64,000 nucleotides of DNA from Mesorhizobium sp. M1E.F.Ca.ET.045.02.1.1 (GCF_003952485.1 NZ_CP034447.1:930001-994000); one strand, 5' to 3'; shown: positions 1 through 9,470, counted from the first letter of the stretch. The notes: generated by a model from the letters alone, not told the origin. Numbers and translations are program-made.

Positions 1-1256
1 AAAATCTGGCGGATGGCAAACATCTGCCCGGGCGACAGCCGATCAACGACGCGGGGGCCGCTGGGGGTATCGATCGCAGTCGAGAGGCTGCCGCTAAGCA
101 GAATGTAGAAAGCGGTGGCGGGCGCGCCGTGTGCGAGCAATAGTTCACCAGGCGCGTAGCGTTCGATCCGCGACGCTTCGGCAAGCTCCTCGATACCGGT
201 CACCGGGCCGCGCAGTGCACCGCTGTTGACGATCAACCGAACTCGCTCCTCGGCCGTCACTCCCCAGTCGAGCGCACCGCCAATCACTTCGACGACCTTG
301 CCGTCCCCGGTCCGCATGAGGGAGATGCCGTGTCGCGGCAGAACGTGCCAGATGCGGTCGAGAAGCGTGTTGCATGCACGGCCTATCTTGCCCGGCTCGT
401 CCACCAACACACCCACTGCATAGCGAATACCGCCGGCAGTCCATTCCGCGACCTGGCAGCTGGCGCTGTCGGGACCGATGCTCTCTGGAATGCTTCGCGC
501 GGCCTCGGTCAAGGCAGCGATAACCTGGTCCGGAGGATAGGCCGAAGGAACGACGATCGACGTGCCTGCCCCGAACGGTTGCCCATTTCGCACGATCCGC
601 AAGGTGTCCCCTGCAATCTTCGAACTCGGCACGGCGATCCGCTCCCCGCCAGCTTCCAGAGTCACGGCACGCCAGTCGACCTGAACGACCTTGGCGTAGC
701 CCTGGTCGAGACGCAGCCAGTCGCCGATGGCGAAATGTCGGCCGGAGAGCACGATGAGGCCATTGGCGAGACCGCCGATCACGCTTTGTAGCGCCAGCCC
801 GAGGACGACCGATCCGACGCCGAGCGCGCCGAACAGCGTCGTAAGCTTGATATCCCACACCGTGGAGATGATGAAGGCGCCGCCCACGATGACGATGAAG
901 ACTGCGCCGAGCTCGTGGAAAAGCCTGGGCGCCTGAGCCCGTCCATCGACCGCACGTCTCGCCGCCAGGAGAACGGTCTGCCCGATCAGCAGGACCGCAT
1001 AGAGCACGAGTATGCCGACAATGGTATCGATGACCTTGAAGGCTACGCCGTCGGAAGGGAGCGACGAGAGCTTATGGATCAAGACCCATAAGGCGACAGC
1101 AGGCAGAACGGCATTCTGGATCACCTTCAGCGGGCGGGTGGTTTCGGAGCCCTCCATGCGCCGGGTGACCTCGGAAAGGACAAGGGTGACGAGAGGATAG
1201 CCGAGGACGACAACGGCCGCCCACGCGAGAAAGCTGGACCACGGGATGTTTGTCAT
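1..1256 (-). CDS. MscS-family mechanosensitive channel with C-terminal cyclic-nucleotide-binding domain (partial)
   Basis: Open reading frame that starts with ATG at 1256 and runs off the left edge of the window without a stop (418 complete codons). Hydrophobic helices lie at about residues 8-28, 45-62, 76-98 and 117-133. They are followed by the Gly/Ala-rich pore helix of MscS proteins (about 138-170, key stretch GALGVGSVVLGLALQSVIGG) and the beta domain (GDWLRLDQG). After the MscS cytoplasmic part a cNMP-binding fold begins at about residue 345 (ERYAPGELLLAHGAPATAFY and SGSL). This architecture is that of bacterial cyclic-nucleotide-gated MscS-like channels, which act in the inner membrane. 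The gene follows a cyclase-like gene on the same strand with a 10-base gap, which suggests co-transcription and a ligand-receptor pair. The end of the cNMP domain is outside the window. Confidence 0.85.
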   Translation of the reverse strand, partial: MTNIPWSSFLAWAAVVVLGYPLVTLVLSEVTRRMEGSETTRPLKVIQNAVLPAVALWVLIHKLSSLPSDGVAFKVIDTIVGILVLYAVLLIGQTVLLAARRAVDGRAQAPRLFHELGAVFIVIVGGAFIISTVWDIKLTTLFGALGVGSVVLGLALQSVIGGLANGLIVLSGRHFAIGDWLRLDQGYAKVVQVDWRAVTLEAGGERIAVPSSKIAGDTLRIVRNGQPFGAGTSIVVPSAYPPDQVIAALTEAARSIPESIGPDSASCQVAEWTAGGIRYAVGVLVDEPGKIGRACNTLLDRIWHVLPRHGISLMRTGDGKVVEVIGGALDWGVTAEERVRLIVNSGALRGPVTGIEELAEASRIERYAPGELLLAHGAPATAFYILLSGSLSTAIDTPSGPRVVDRLSPGQMFAIRQI

Positions 1257-1266
1257 GACAATCACA

Positions 1267-3389
1267 TCATGCAGCCGCGGTGACAGACGACGCCGCAGCG
1301 ATGGGGCCTTGCCACGTATCCACGGCCTCGGCCTGGTTGATCGGGATGGATGGCTTCTTCACGAAGCCATCCGCATCCGGCAGTTGCTCCAGGACCGGCT
1401 TCGTGATGCGCACGGAATTGGCATCGGCGTCGAAGACGATGCGGCGTGCCGTGAGCACCGTCAGGCCCCACATGCTATAGACCGTGCGTTGCTGGCCGAC
1501 GAGGCCGACTTCCACGTCGCCGAGCGCGACCGCGGCCTTGACCGTGAGCGGTATGCTCCAGTTACGGCTGTGGCGCTCCGCTATCTCGGCCACCGCCGCG
1601 ATGAAGGAAAGGATTCGCCGCGCACCATCCAGCCGAGGCGTCGAGAGTCCGCAGGCGGCAATATACGTTTCGCCGAACGAATGGGTTTTCTCCACGCCGG
1701 CGTCCAACGCCGCCTCATCTATGTCGCTGATCAGTTCGTTGACAGCCTTCAACGTGTCCTGTGTCGCGTCGGTAACAAGCACGTTGATACCGTCGATATC
1801 GATCACCGTGACCGCGACGTTCTTGACGACCTCGGCCACCGATTCCTCGCCCATTTTGATCCGCTCGGCGACGATTTCGGGAAAGACGTTGCGCAAGAGC
1901 GCTTCATACTCGCCGGTCTTCTGGGCGATCTTGTCGCTGCGTGTGGCAATCTCGTCGGCCATGGTATTGAACGCGCGACTGAGTTCGCTGAATTCGTCGC
2001 TGCCGTTGACGGGAATTCGTGTCTTCTCGTCACCGGCGGCGAGTCGATTGACTCCGGCCAGCACTTCACGGATTGGCCGGGTGAATGCACCTGCCGCAAA
2101 AAGTGAGACAAGGGTGAGGACGGCGGCGGCGGCCGCCGCGACCTGGACCACGCGCCGCCGGAACTCGCTGACAGGCGCGAGCGCCTCCGCGACATCCTCT
2201 TGGCAAGAATGGCCCAGCGTGTCCCCAGGACATCGATCGGTGCCCAGGAGGCCAGGACATCGACACCGCGATAATCTTGGAGGATGTCCGTTCCTGACTG
2301 ACCCCTGAGCGCCTCTTCGGCGGCCCGGCTATTGTCGGGTTGGTTCAGAACCGCGGAATTGAAGCGGCGGATGCGTTCGATGTCCGCATCACTGATGCCG
2401 ACTCTGCTCAATGCGGCAAAGTAAGAATCGGGAGTTTCCCTTTGAAAGCGCGAGCCACTGCGCATCCTGTGGTCCGGGCCGACGAGAAAGGCTTCGCCGG
2501 TTTTGCCGAGACCCACATCCGCCCATCGCCCGTTCGAAGTCATGACGGCGTCGAGATCGTCTTTTGAGACTTCGGCGATCAGTATCCCGAGCGTTTGCCC
2601 ATCGCGAATTATTGGCACGGCTATGAAAGCGGCTGGGGCGAGAAGGCTAGGTGGATACGCCCTGAAGTCTTCCAGTACGACGGAACCGTCTGAGGTCCCG
2701 TCGCGCAAGGCCGATGCAAACGCGCGGCCGATGCCCGACTGCGCGAGCGGACCGTCGACGACATTACTGCCGAAATCGATGCCTTTATAGATCGTGTAGA
2801 CGACCGTGCCGGTCTGCGCATCGACGAGCATGATGTCGCTGAGATTGCTGGCTTCGGCAGCCCGCGTGAGGAAGGGATGATAGCGTTCGTGCGCAATGTC
2901 GTAGGACGTTCCAGTCCCGGCGGAGAGCAACTTCTGCTTCTCGTCGACGGGAAAGCTGTTGCGAGCGATGTAATCGGTCTGGAGACGCAGCGCCAACGGA
3001 TCGGTCGGCATATAGGAGGCGGCGCTCAACTCACCTTCGACCAAGCTCTCGATCTTCGGCAGGTAATCCTTTTCATAGAAGGACAAGAGCTCGGGCGGCG
3101 GCTCGTGCTCGCCTTGCAATGTCTTGTATCCGCTGGTGAAGGCGACCATGGCGTCGATCGTGGCAGGAGCTCGCGATAAGACAACGAACTGCCGCTCAAG
3201 CTCTGCGAAGTAGCGCTCCACCTCGGATTTCTTGCTCTCCCTTAAAGTCGTCAGCTGACCAAAGATCGATGCACCCAGTGATTGGGATCCACTGCGATCG
3301 GCGACAAGGCCGGTCGCGGCCGTGCACGCAATGCCGCCCAAAAGCAGGATGGCTAGCAGCTTGGAGCGGATGGACAATCGGCGCAGCAT
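1267..3389 (-). pseudogene. CACHE-HAMP-class III cyclase-like protein, interrupted by one frameshift
   Basis: The upstream reading frame (ATG 3389, RBS GGGAG) encodes a membrane anchor at about residues 10-30, a long periplasmic CACHE-like sensor domain, and then WAILAK near residue 405. From about position 2199 the homologous sequence continues in another frame as DVAEALAPVSEFRRR, a second membrane helix, a HAMP domain (FTRPIREVLAGVNRLAAGD) and a class III nucleotide cyclase domain ending at 1267. Adding one base (AAGAGGAT to AAGGAGGAT) restores one protein of about 700 residues, so either a recent single-base deletion or a sequencing error is present. The cyclase domain keeps a first metal Asp (VIDIDG) and the EK motif, but the second metal Asp is Glu (FGETY in place of GDAY), and the usual WGDxVNxAxR is MWGLTVLTARR. 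It may therefore be a poor or inactive cyclase. It lies 10 bases upstream of a cNMP-binding channel gene. Confidence 0.8.
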
Positions 3390-3425
3390 GGCGAGCTCCC
3401 ACAGGTGCTGGAAGTTTCATTGCCT

Positions 3426-3539
3426 TCAGACCAAAACCTCCAGCGACATGGCTTTCCAAAGCCAGACAAGAATGGCGGACAGGATCGCTATGACAATCAC
3501 GGCGATTCCGACACCAATGATGATGGTTAGATCAGCCAT
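3426..3539 (-). CDS. small single-pass membrane peptide, 37 residues
   Basis: An ATG at 3539 opens a 37-codon frame ending TGA at 3426-3428: MADLTIIIGVGIAVIVIAIL followed by SAILVWLWKAMSLEVLV. Almost the whole peptide is one hydrophobic helix. It lies 36 bases upstream of the cyclase-like gene on the same strand, and a plausible RBS (GGCAGGGA) precedes it. No family is recognised. It could be a small membrane partner of the cyclase/channel pair or a translated leader. Confidence 0.5.
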   Translation of the reverse strand: MADLTIIIGVGIAVIVIAILSAILVWLWKAMSLEVLV

Positions 3540-3562
3540 ATCCCTGCCTCTCCATTCGAAGA

Positions 3563-3910
3563 CTATTGCAAGCGGCCGTCTCCGCTCTTGTCGGCCGCGG
3601 CGAAGTCCTTCATGACCCGGTTCATGAATTCCTCCCGACCGACGCGGCCGTCCCCATTGATATCAGCCGCTGCGAGCTGGTCCGCGCTCAGGATGTTGGC
3701 GGTCTCGGCCTGGCTGAGAGAGCCGTCATCGTCGGCGTCCAGCTTTTCGAAGGCCTTTGTCATAAAGGACTGATACTCCTGCCGGTTCACCGCACCGTTG
3801 CCATTGGCATCGAGTTGATCCTTCTGGCCCTCGTACATAGCCTCCTGCGCCGTGCTCGCGCCGGTGCAAAACAGCAGCAGGGATGCCGTCATCGCGATTG
3901 TGGCTCTCAT
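3563..3910 (-). CDS. secreted EF-hand calcium-binding protein
   Basis: A 115-residue protein starting MRATIAMTASLLLFCTGAST, a Sec-type signal peptide that would be cleaved near AQEA. The mature part contains four EF-hand loops: DANGNGAVNRQE, DADDDGSLSQAE, DINGDGRVGREE and a last, truncated DKSGDGRLQ at the very C-terminus. The chosen start at 3910 has an RBS (GGGACGAG); an ATG nine codons upstream overlaps the preceding lipoprotein gene as ATGA but has no clear RBS. It is probably a periplasmic calcium-binding protein of unknown partner. It forms a tight pair with the upstream lipoprotein gene. Confidence 0.8.
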   Translation of the reverse strand: MRATIAMTASLLLFCTGASTAQEAMYEGQKDQLDANGNGAVNRQEYQSFMTKAFEKLDADDDGSLSQAETANILSADQLAAADINGDGRVGREEFMNRVMKDFAAADKSGDGRLQ

Positions 3911-3933
3911 CGTCTCGTCCCTTTCTTGTTGTC

Positions 3934-4179
3934 TCATTGGCAGGCAAGCTGGTTACCGAGATAGCCGCCGCCGCCAACACCGACAGCCTCGGCGAGGACG
4001 CGACCGCTGCCGCCGCCAATGGTGCTGCCGATCAGGGCACCGACGACGGCGCCGCCGACCGTTCCGGCGATGCAGCCGAATTCTGAGTTGTGCTCTCGAA
4101 CGGTCGAATCCGATGAGGACTGGCACGCCGTAAGCGCGAAAGTGCCCGAGAGCACGATTGCCACGATAGATCTCTTCAT
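3934..4179 (-). CDS. glycine-zipper outer-membrane lipoprotein
   Basis: An 81-residue protein. The N-terminus MKRSIVAIVLSGTFALTACQ is a lipoprotein signal with the lipobox LTAC, giving acylation at Cys19. The rest is dominated by a glycine-zipper segment (GTVGGAVVGALIGSTIGGGSG and GVGGGGYLGNQLACQ), as in small Rickettsia 17-kDa-antigen-like and OmpA-associated lipoproteins. It probably sits in the outer membrane or periplasmic face. The downstream EF-hand gene begins at or near its stop, so the two are likely co-transcribed. Substrate or partner is unknown. Confidence 0.75.
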   Translation of the reverse strand: MKRSIVAIVLSGTFALTACQSSSDSTVREHNSEFGCIAGTVGGAVVGALIGSTIGGGSGRVLAEAVGVGGGGYLGNQLACQ

Positions 4180-4781
4180 TGCTTTCTCCGGCTACGATGG
4201 TCGAAAGGAGCGCGCCGGACCGGGATGGCGCCTGCTCTGCAGCAGACGACAGACGGATCACGCACTCAGCGGCTCAGGCCAGCTTGTGGGGAATTACTTG
4301 GTCAGGGCGAATAAGCCGACAGCCCGGCCAAGCGAGTATCGTTGTCCCTCTCCGTGCATCGCTCGATGCCCGCCCACCAGAGATCGCAAAAGTTGCACAA
4401 GAATCCAGCTTAGGGCAAGAGGGAGAATGATATTATCTCAATCCACTTTGTCTAACATTTGTTTTCCAGGCTCCATCACAGCGAATTACATATTCTCTTG
4501 CTAAATTACCGGATACTTCAATTTTGCGGATGGGCGGTTTATTGGGCGCTATAGCAGAAAGACTCTCCACGGCGACAAAGCGAATGCGAAGACTGCAAGA
4601 TCTGATACACGAGCAAAGCGCCGGCGAAACTGCAGCGAGATAACCGCGCAGCCGGAAGTTTCGGGTTGCGGAGCCGTCAGCCGCTGGCCGACCCGTCAGC
4701 AAGTCCACGCCTATGGCGCGCCCCTAGGGAGGGGAGTCCATCGCGCGGGCATCTGCAAACAGGCAACGGTGACTGTAGCCC
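4180..4781. other. gene-poor stretch with no supported gene
   Basis: About 600 bases between the lipoprotein gene start and the 3' end of the tartrate dehydrogenase-like gene. Short open frames exist on both strands but none has a recognisable domain or good RBS. A locally AT-rich patch occurs around 4425-4510. It presumably holds the promoter of the lipoprotein/EF-hand pair near 4180-4260; no clear boxes were seen. Confidence 0.4.
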
Positions 4782-5883
4782 CTATCCGGTCAAGCGGGAT
4801 GAGCTCGTGCTGTTTACACCCGAGAGCGCAGCAATCACGGCGGCAGTGACCTCGGCGGTGCGCGCTGAGCCGCCAAGGTCCGGGCTGAGATATTCGCCTC
4901 GATCGGTGACGGTTTCAATCGCCGCCATAAGGCGACGCGCCGCAGGCTGCTCGCCGAGATGATCAAGCATCAGGCTTGCCGTCCAGAACGAACCGAGCGG
5001 ATTGGCGACGCCCTTGCCGGTGATATCGAAGGCTGAGCCATGGATAGGTTCGAACATCGACGGACGACTGCGCGACGGGTCGATGTTCGCCGTCGAGCCG
5101 ATACCGAGCGAACCACCAAGTGCGGCCGCCAGGTCGGACAGGATGTCGGCATGAAGGTTGCTTGCCAGAACCGTATCGACGCTGCCGGGTTTGTTGACCA
5201 TGCGCTGTGTCATGGCATCGACCAGCATCCAGTCGACGGTCAGGCCGGGGTAGCCGCGAACCACTTCGCGCACGACCTCGTCCCAGAGCACCATGCCATG
5301 GCGCTGCGCGTTCGACTTCGTAACGACGGTCAAGAGCTTGCGCGGGCGCGACATGGCAAGGTCGCAGGCAAACCGGGCGATCCGCTCGGTGCCGGCTCGG
5401 GTGAAGACAGCGACGTCACCATGCGACCTCGATCGGCAGGCCGCGATGGGCGCGGCCGCCGACACCCGCATATTCGCCTTCGCTGTTCTCGCGTACGATC
5501 ACCCAGTCTATCTGCTGGCCGAGTTCAGGCCGCAGTGGGCCGGTGAGGCCGGGCAAAAGGCGCGTCGGCCGAACATTGGCGTACTGGTCGAACCCTTGGC
5601 AGATGGCCAGGCGCAAACCCCACAGCGTGATGTCGTCCGGCAGGTTCGGGTCGCCGACCGAACCGAAATAGATCGCATCGAAGTCCTCGATCTGAGCCAG
5701 GCCGTCCTGCGGCATCATGCTGCCGTTGCGGCGATAGTAGTCCGAGCCCCAATCGAAGCGCTTGAACTCGAAGATAAGGCCCGGTTCGACGGCAGCCAAA
5801 GCTTCCAGGACTTTGACGCCGGCTTCGACGACCTCGGGGCCGATGCCGTCACCGCCGATCACGGCGATCCTATGCAAGGACAT
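4782..5883 (-). pseudogene. tartrate/D-malate dehydrogenase (isopropylmalate dehydrogenase family), frameshifted
   Basis: Starts ATG 5883 with MSLHRIAVIGGDGIGPEVVEA, the N-terminus of the decarboxylating dehydrogenase family. DWGSDYYRRNG, GSVGDPNLPDD, LWGLRLAICQGFDQYANVRP and RENSEGEYAGVGGR are the hallmarks of the tartrate/D-malate (TtuC/DmlA) branch. The frame stops at 5416, but the protein continues in another frame from about 5420 as DVAVFTRAGTERIARFA, then TKSNAQRHGMV, SNLHADILSDLAAALGG and FEPIHGSAFDITGKG. Removing one base near 5419-5424 gives EVAGDVAVFTR, the right spacing for the family. The frameshift is either a real one-base insertion or a sequencing error. If intact it would be NAD-dependent and cytoplasmic. 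Its start overlaps the end of a dehydrogenase remnant upstream. Confidence 0.8.
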
Positions 5884-6330
5884 TTTCAGCTTCCTTCTCG
5901 ATGGCAGCGACGATGGCGCTGGTCATTCCTTCGGTGTTGGTGGTTCCGCGTATGTCGCCCGTGCGCGTTCGGGCCGCGCGAGCACGGCTGCGGTCGCTCT
6001 TGCCATGATCGATGATGCGGTGAGCGCCTCGGTTGTGGCCGAGCCATTCCAGCAGCATGCGGGTGGATTCGATCATCGCATAAGGATTGACGATATAAGG
6101 CGAAGGCCCCGCCATCGCCATGCCGAATATCAGCCCAACGGCGAAGGGCATTTCCCACTGCACCATGGCGATCGCCACGCCGTAGCTGCCGAGGCCGTAG
6201 AACACCGAATTGCCGAAAGGGGCGTAGTCGGCATAGCCGCCGATGATGTTCCAGCCTTGCGCCAGCACGGCAAGCAGCAGCGCGTTGATGCCGAACTGGA
6301 CCAGAACATGGCGCCGAAGGAGGTCCGATC
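5870..6330 (-). pseudogene. deletion fusion: LivM permease fragment joined to a dehydrogenase C-terminus
   Basis: One open frame joins two unrelated parts. The upstream part (about 6330-6120) reads RRHVLVQFGINALLLAVLAQ, then GWNIIGGYADYAPFGNSVFYGLGSYGVAIAMVQW, which is the N-terminal region of a branched-chain amino acid ABC permease (LivM type). An in-frame TGA precedes it, so its own start is lost. At about 6115 it changes abruptly to PYIVNPYAMIESTRMLLEWL and ends with RTGDIRGTTNTEGMTSAIVAAIE, the C-terminus of an isocitrate/isopropylmalate dehydrogenase family protein. A deletion removing the rest of livM and most of a second dehydrogenase gene explains this. The 3' end overlaps the start of the next dehydrogenase by 14 bases, showing the old operon order. 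Confidence 0.7.
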
Positions 6331-6536
6331 CCGGAGCTTTCCTTCACCGATCTGGCCTCCCTTCGTAAGCCTGTCCTAGCAGTGGCGCCGGCAGGACGAT
6401 GGTCCCGGTTCACGCAACGCTCTGAGCCCTCCAGCGCATCTATCGCGCAGCCTGCCTGCTTAAGCTCGGATCGTAAATTCTCCCGGCTTTGATGCCGATC
6501 AAGGGGGCTCGCGGCCTTCTTCGCTATCAAATCGTG

Positions 6537-7121
6537 ATGATCGAGAACTCAGCCTCCCCAACGTGGCGCGGCGTGGGCGAGCCCTATTTGTCGCGACCGG
6601 CTATCGAGGTGCTGCAGGAATGCTGCTCTCGGCCTACCGAGCTGACTTCGACCGCGACGCGCAACGGGCTTTCGCGCCTCGGACCAAACACGTTCGCCGA
6701 TCATCGGCGAGAACAAGCGCTGGCGGTCCTGTTGCGGCGGTTTCGCAATCCGCTGGTTCTGGTCCTGATCGTCGCGGCGATCGTTACCGGTGTTGTCGGT
6801 GAAGGCCGCGAGGCCGTCATCATCGGAGCAATCATCCTAGCGAGTTGCGGTCTCGGCTTCAGTCAGGAATACAGCGCGTCTCGCGCGGTCGACGCGTTGA
6901 AGCAGCGCATCACGATCGCCCATGCCCTGGTCTCGGAATGGTCGAAGAGGCTCTTCTTCGAGCACGACCGGCACCACCGGGGACCACGCCGGCGAGCAAG
7001 GCATGGCCGAGCGACAGTCCCGGGCCTGATTGAGGATGCCCGTTCAGCTGGTCACCGACAGGGTGCGTTGCCCTTATCGGTTGGACCGGAAATGGAGGCG
7101 ACGGAGGCGCATCGAAGGTGA
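6537..7121 (+). pseudogene. truncated P-type cation-transporting ATPase (N-terminal fragment)
   Basis: Residues from about 20 on (VLQECCSRPTELTSTATRNG, LSRLGPNTFADHRREQALAVLLRRFRNPLVLVLIVAAIVTGVVGEGREA and GFSQEYSASRAVDALK) match the cation-ATPase N-terminal domain and first two membrane helices of Mg2+/Ca2+-type P-type ATPases. Homology stops at about position 6930. The remaining frame is Arg-rich and unlike the family, and the actuator, phosphorylation (DKTGT) and ATP-binding domains are absent. It is therefore a non-functional 5' remnant. Its stop overlaps the GTG start of the ABC membrane-domain gene downstream. Confidence 0.65.
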
Positions 7122-8152
7122 GCAGAGTTTTCGCGACAATTGCGCGGCGCTTCATCCCGTTTGAGCCGATGGCCGACGTGATGCGCCCTGGCGAGAAGTT
7201 TCCCGGCTTTGTCCGGCGCGCCAGCGGCATGCATCAGGTCTATGTCAGCGTGATCGCAATTTTGGTTGCCTTGGCCAACTTTATCCCCATCGACCTGCAG
7301 AGACGGATCGTCGATGTGGCGATTGCCGACAAGAACGTACGGGCGCTTCTGGCGCTCGGCAGCCTGTATCTTGCGGCTATACTCCTGCATGCGGGGCTGA
7401 AATACGCCCTGATCGTCTATCAGGGCTGGGTCGGAGAGAGCGTGGTGAAGACGGCCCGCGACCAACTCGCTGTCGTCGCCACGCAGAGGTCCGCGCGCGA
7501 GCATGCAAGGAGTGGCCAGACCGCCGGCATCATCGGCAACGAGATCGACTATGTTGGCGCATTTGTCGGCACCAGCATCTCTGAATGCGTAGTCAACATC
7601 ACGATAATGATCTCCGTCATATCTTACATGATCTACATGCAGCCGGTGATCGCTCTGGTCAGCGGCGTGTCACTTCTGCCGCAGATCCTGCTTGCGCTTT
7701 ACATGCAGAAGGACCTGAACACACTCGTGGAACGGCAGGTCGCGCTGGTCCGAAAGCTTGGCAACCAGGCAGTCAATTCCTTCGCCAGTCACTCGACGAA
7801 GCGCCGAGCAGCCTTTCGCACCATACGCACGATCTTCAGCAACCGCATCGAATTCTATTTGTTGAGGTTCGGGCTGAAGACGTCAATGAATGTAGCCAAC
7901 GCGATGGGGTCGCTGATGGTCCTGATCGTTGGCGGCTATCTTGTGATCCGCGGGCAGACGACGATCGGCACGATCGTCGCCTTCATTTCGGGCTTCCAAC
8001 GCTTGTCGGAACCCACGGGAGAACTTCTCGACTTCTATCGCGACTATTCGCAAGCGAAAGTGCAATTCCGGATGATCATCCAGTGGGTCGACGGCGATCA
8101 TCCCGCGCAGACCGGATCGCCCATATCTGCCGGGGTTTCAGGGCTCACTTAA
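7118..8152 (+). CDS. ABC transporter transmembrane domain protein without ATPase domain
   Basis: 344 residues starting GTG 7118, with GGAGGCG upstream. Residues about 40-320 have the layout of a type-1 exporter membrane domain (ABC_membrane): helices at about 42-62, 80-105, 150-172 and 178-200, then a pair at about 255-300, joined by long cytoplasmic coils. The protein ends shortly after the membrane domain (FQRLSEPTGELLDFYRDYSQ), where exporters normally continue into Walker A. No nucleotide-binding domain is encoded in any downstream frame before selD. It may be a naturally NBD-less protein that pairs with another ATPase, or a truncated exporter gene, in keeping with the decayed genes just upstream. 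Function is unknown. Confidence 0.6.
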   Translation: MSRVFATIARRFIPFEPMADVMRPGEKFPGFVRRASGMHQVYVSVIAILVALANFIPIDLQRRIVDVAIADKNVRALLALGSLYLAAILLHAGLKYALIVYQGWVGESVVKTARDQLAVVATQRSAREHARSGQTAGIIGNEIDYVGAFVGTSISECVVNITIMISVISYMIYMQPVIALVSGVSLLPQILLALYMQKDLNTLVERQVALVRKLGNQAVNSFASHSTKRRAAFRTIRTIFSNRIEFYLLRFGLKTSMNVANAMGSLMVLIVGGYLVIRGQTTIGTIVAFISGFQRLSEPTGELLDFYRDYSQAKVQFRMIIQWVDGDHPAQTGSPISAGVSGLT

Positions 8153-8227
8153 ACGATGAGGCGTACTGCACTGCTGGGGCCGAAGTGGAATTGCAGCTTT
8201 CCGGCTTCGTAACTAACATTCAGACGG

Positions 8228-8335
8228 TTAAAGCGTGTCGCGATCTTTCAGATTCGCTCCCTGCGCTTTAAACTATTGATTTTACGCATGTCTTTGTCCC
8301 GAAACCGGGTCCCACTTTCGGGAGACATGCTTTAA
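8228..8335. repeat. double-palindrome intergenic repeat, family 1, copy A
   Basis: Two successive imperfect palindromes. The first arm pair is TTAAAGCGTGTCGCGA to TGCGCTTTAA, and the second is ACGCATGTCT to AGACATGCTT with CCCGAAA/TTTCGGG inside. It is almost identical to the copy at 19647-19754. The layout resembles rhizobial intergenic mosaic elements (RIME type). Confidence 0.8.
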
Positions 8336-8346
8336 CCTGCCGGTTT

Positions 8347-8365
8347 GGGGTCGTGAACTGACCCC
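8347..8365. terminator. possible hairpin terminator downstream of selD
   Basis: GGGGTC (8347-8352) and GACCCC (8360-8365) form a 6-bp GC-rich stem with a 7-base loop, just past the selD stop at 8376. No T tract follows on the minus strand, so this is a weak candidate. Confidence 0.35.
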
Positions 8366-8375
8366 ATCCTGACAT

Positions 8376-9455
8376 TCATTCCTCGATCGTTACGACAGGT
8401 CGCCCGCGCTCGACCCGTCCGATCACTCTAGCCGACGGATAGCCACGCGCGACGATTGTCTCGGCCAGTGCATCGGCGTTGTCACAAGCGATCAGCAGCC
8501 CACCGGAAGTCTGCGGGTCGGTAAGAAGATGACGCCGCCACTCCGGCATGCCATTGGACAGCCGCACCGCATCGCCGTAACTCGCCCAATTGCGGCGCGA
8601 TGCGCCAGTGACGAAGCCTTGTTCCGCGAGTGATGCGGCCTGTGCAAAGACGGGAACGTCTTGGTCGCGGATCACGAGTGCGCAGCCGGAGCCGCGCGCC
8701 ATCTCGAGGGCGTGTCCGATCAAGCCGAAGCCGGTCACATCCGTGATCGCATGCACGCTCGCGTCCAAGGCGAGGTCGGCCCCGATCCGATTGAGAAGGG
8801 TCGTCGAAGCAATCATCTCTTCATAGCCGCCGCGCGGTAACGCCTGCCTTTTGATGGCTGCGGAATAGATTCCGACGCCGAGTCCTTTGGTCAGGATCAA
8901 GGCATCTCCCGGCCTGGCTTCCGAATTGCGCCGGATGTCCGCCGGCCGGCAGGTGCCGATCACGGCAAGCCCATAGATCGGTTCCGGCGTGTCGATCGAA
9001 TGGCCGCCAGCGACCGGTATTCCGGCGGTGGCGCAAATATCGCGGCCGCCATTCAGGATTTCCCGCACGGTGTGTGTCGGCAGCTTGTCGAGAGGCATTC
9101 CGAGGATGGCCAGGGCCATGATCGGACGTCCGCCCATTGCATAGATGTCGGAGAGGGCGTTGGTCGCGGCGATGCGGCCGAAGTCGTACGGATCGTCCAC
9201 CATCGGCATGAAGAAATCGGTGGTCGCGAGCACGCAGGTCGTGTCGTCGATCTGCCAGACCGCGGCATCATCTCCGGTTTCTGTGCCGACAAGGAGCTGC
9301 CGAAAGGGATTTGATTGCGCCTGCTCTGCGAGAAGTTGCTGCAGGACCGAGGGCGCCAGCTTACAGCCGCAACCGCCGCCATGAGCAAGGCTGGTCAGGC
9401 GCGGAGGTGCTTCGGTGATATCGCCCCGCAACGCGGGAGCCGTTTCCAACACCAC
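8376..9455 (-). CDS. selD: selenide, water dikinase
   Basis: Makes selenophosphate from selenide and ATP, the selenium donor for selenocysteine synthesis by SelA. The N-terminal catalytic motif [13 protein letters not shown] carries Cys (not Sec) at the position of E. coli Cys17, and the essential Lys. It continues with [72 protein letters not shown] and [14 protein letters not shown], all characteristic of SelD. The frame is open up to 9557, but the extra N-terminal 34 residues are unlike SelD and overlap the promoter region of the divergent operon. I chose the GTG at 9455 (359 residues), close to the family length. It is divergent from the formate dehydrogenase operon that needs its product. 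Confidence 0.92.
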   Translation of the reverse strand: MVLETAPALRGDITEAPPRLTSLAHGGGCGCKLAPSVLQQLLAEQAQSNPFRQLLVGTETGDDAAVWQIDDTTCVLATTDFFMPMVDDPYDFGRIAATNALSDIYAMGGRPIMALAILGMPLDKLPTHTVREILNGGRDICATAGIPVAGGHSIDTPEPIYGLAVIGTCRPADIRRNSEARPGDALILTKGLGVGIYSAAIKRQALPRGGYEEMIASTTLLNRIGADLALDASVHAITDVTGFGLIGHALEMARGSGCALVIRDQDVPVFAQAASLAEQGFVTGASRRNWASYGDAVRLSNGMPEWRRHLLTDPQTSGGLLIACDNADALAETIVARGYPSARVIGRVERGRPVVTIEE

Positions 9456-9458
9456 GCC

Positions 9459-9470
9459 ACACTGTAGTGT
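9459..9470. promoter_or_regulatory. short palindrome in the selD/fdoG intergenic region
   Basis: ACACTGTAGTGT is a symmetric 12-mer immediately upstream of the chosen selD start. It could be an operator for the divergent selD and fdoG promoters. No regulator is identified. Confidence 0.3.

Noticed and set aside
4433..4708. 91-residue minus-strand frame in the gap after the lipoprotein gene
   Set aside because: No motif, no RBS and atypical composition.
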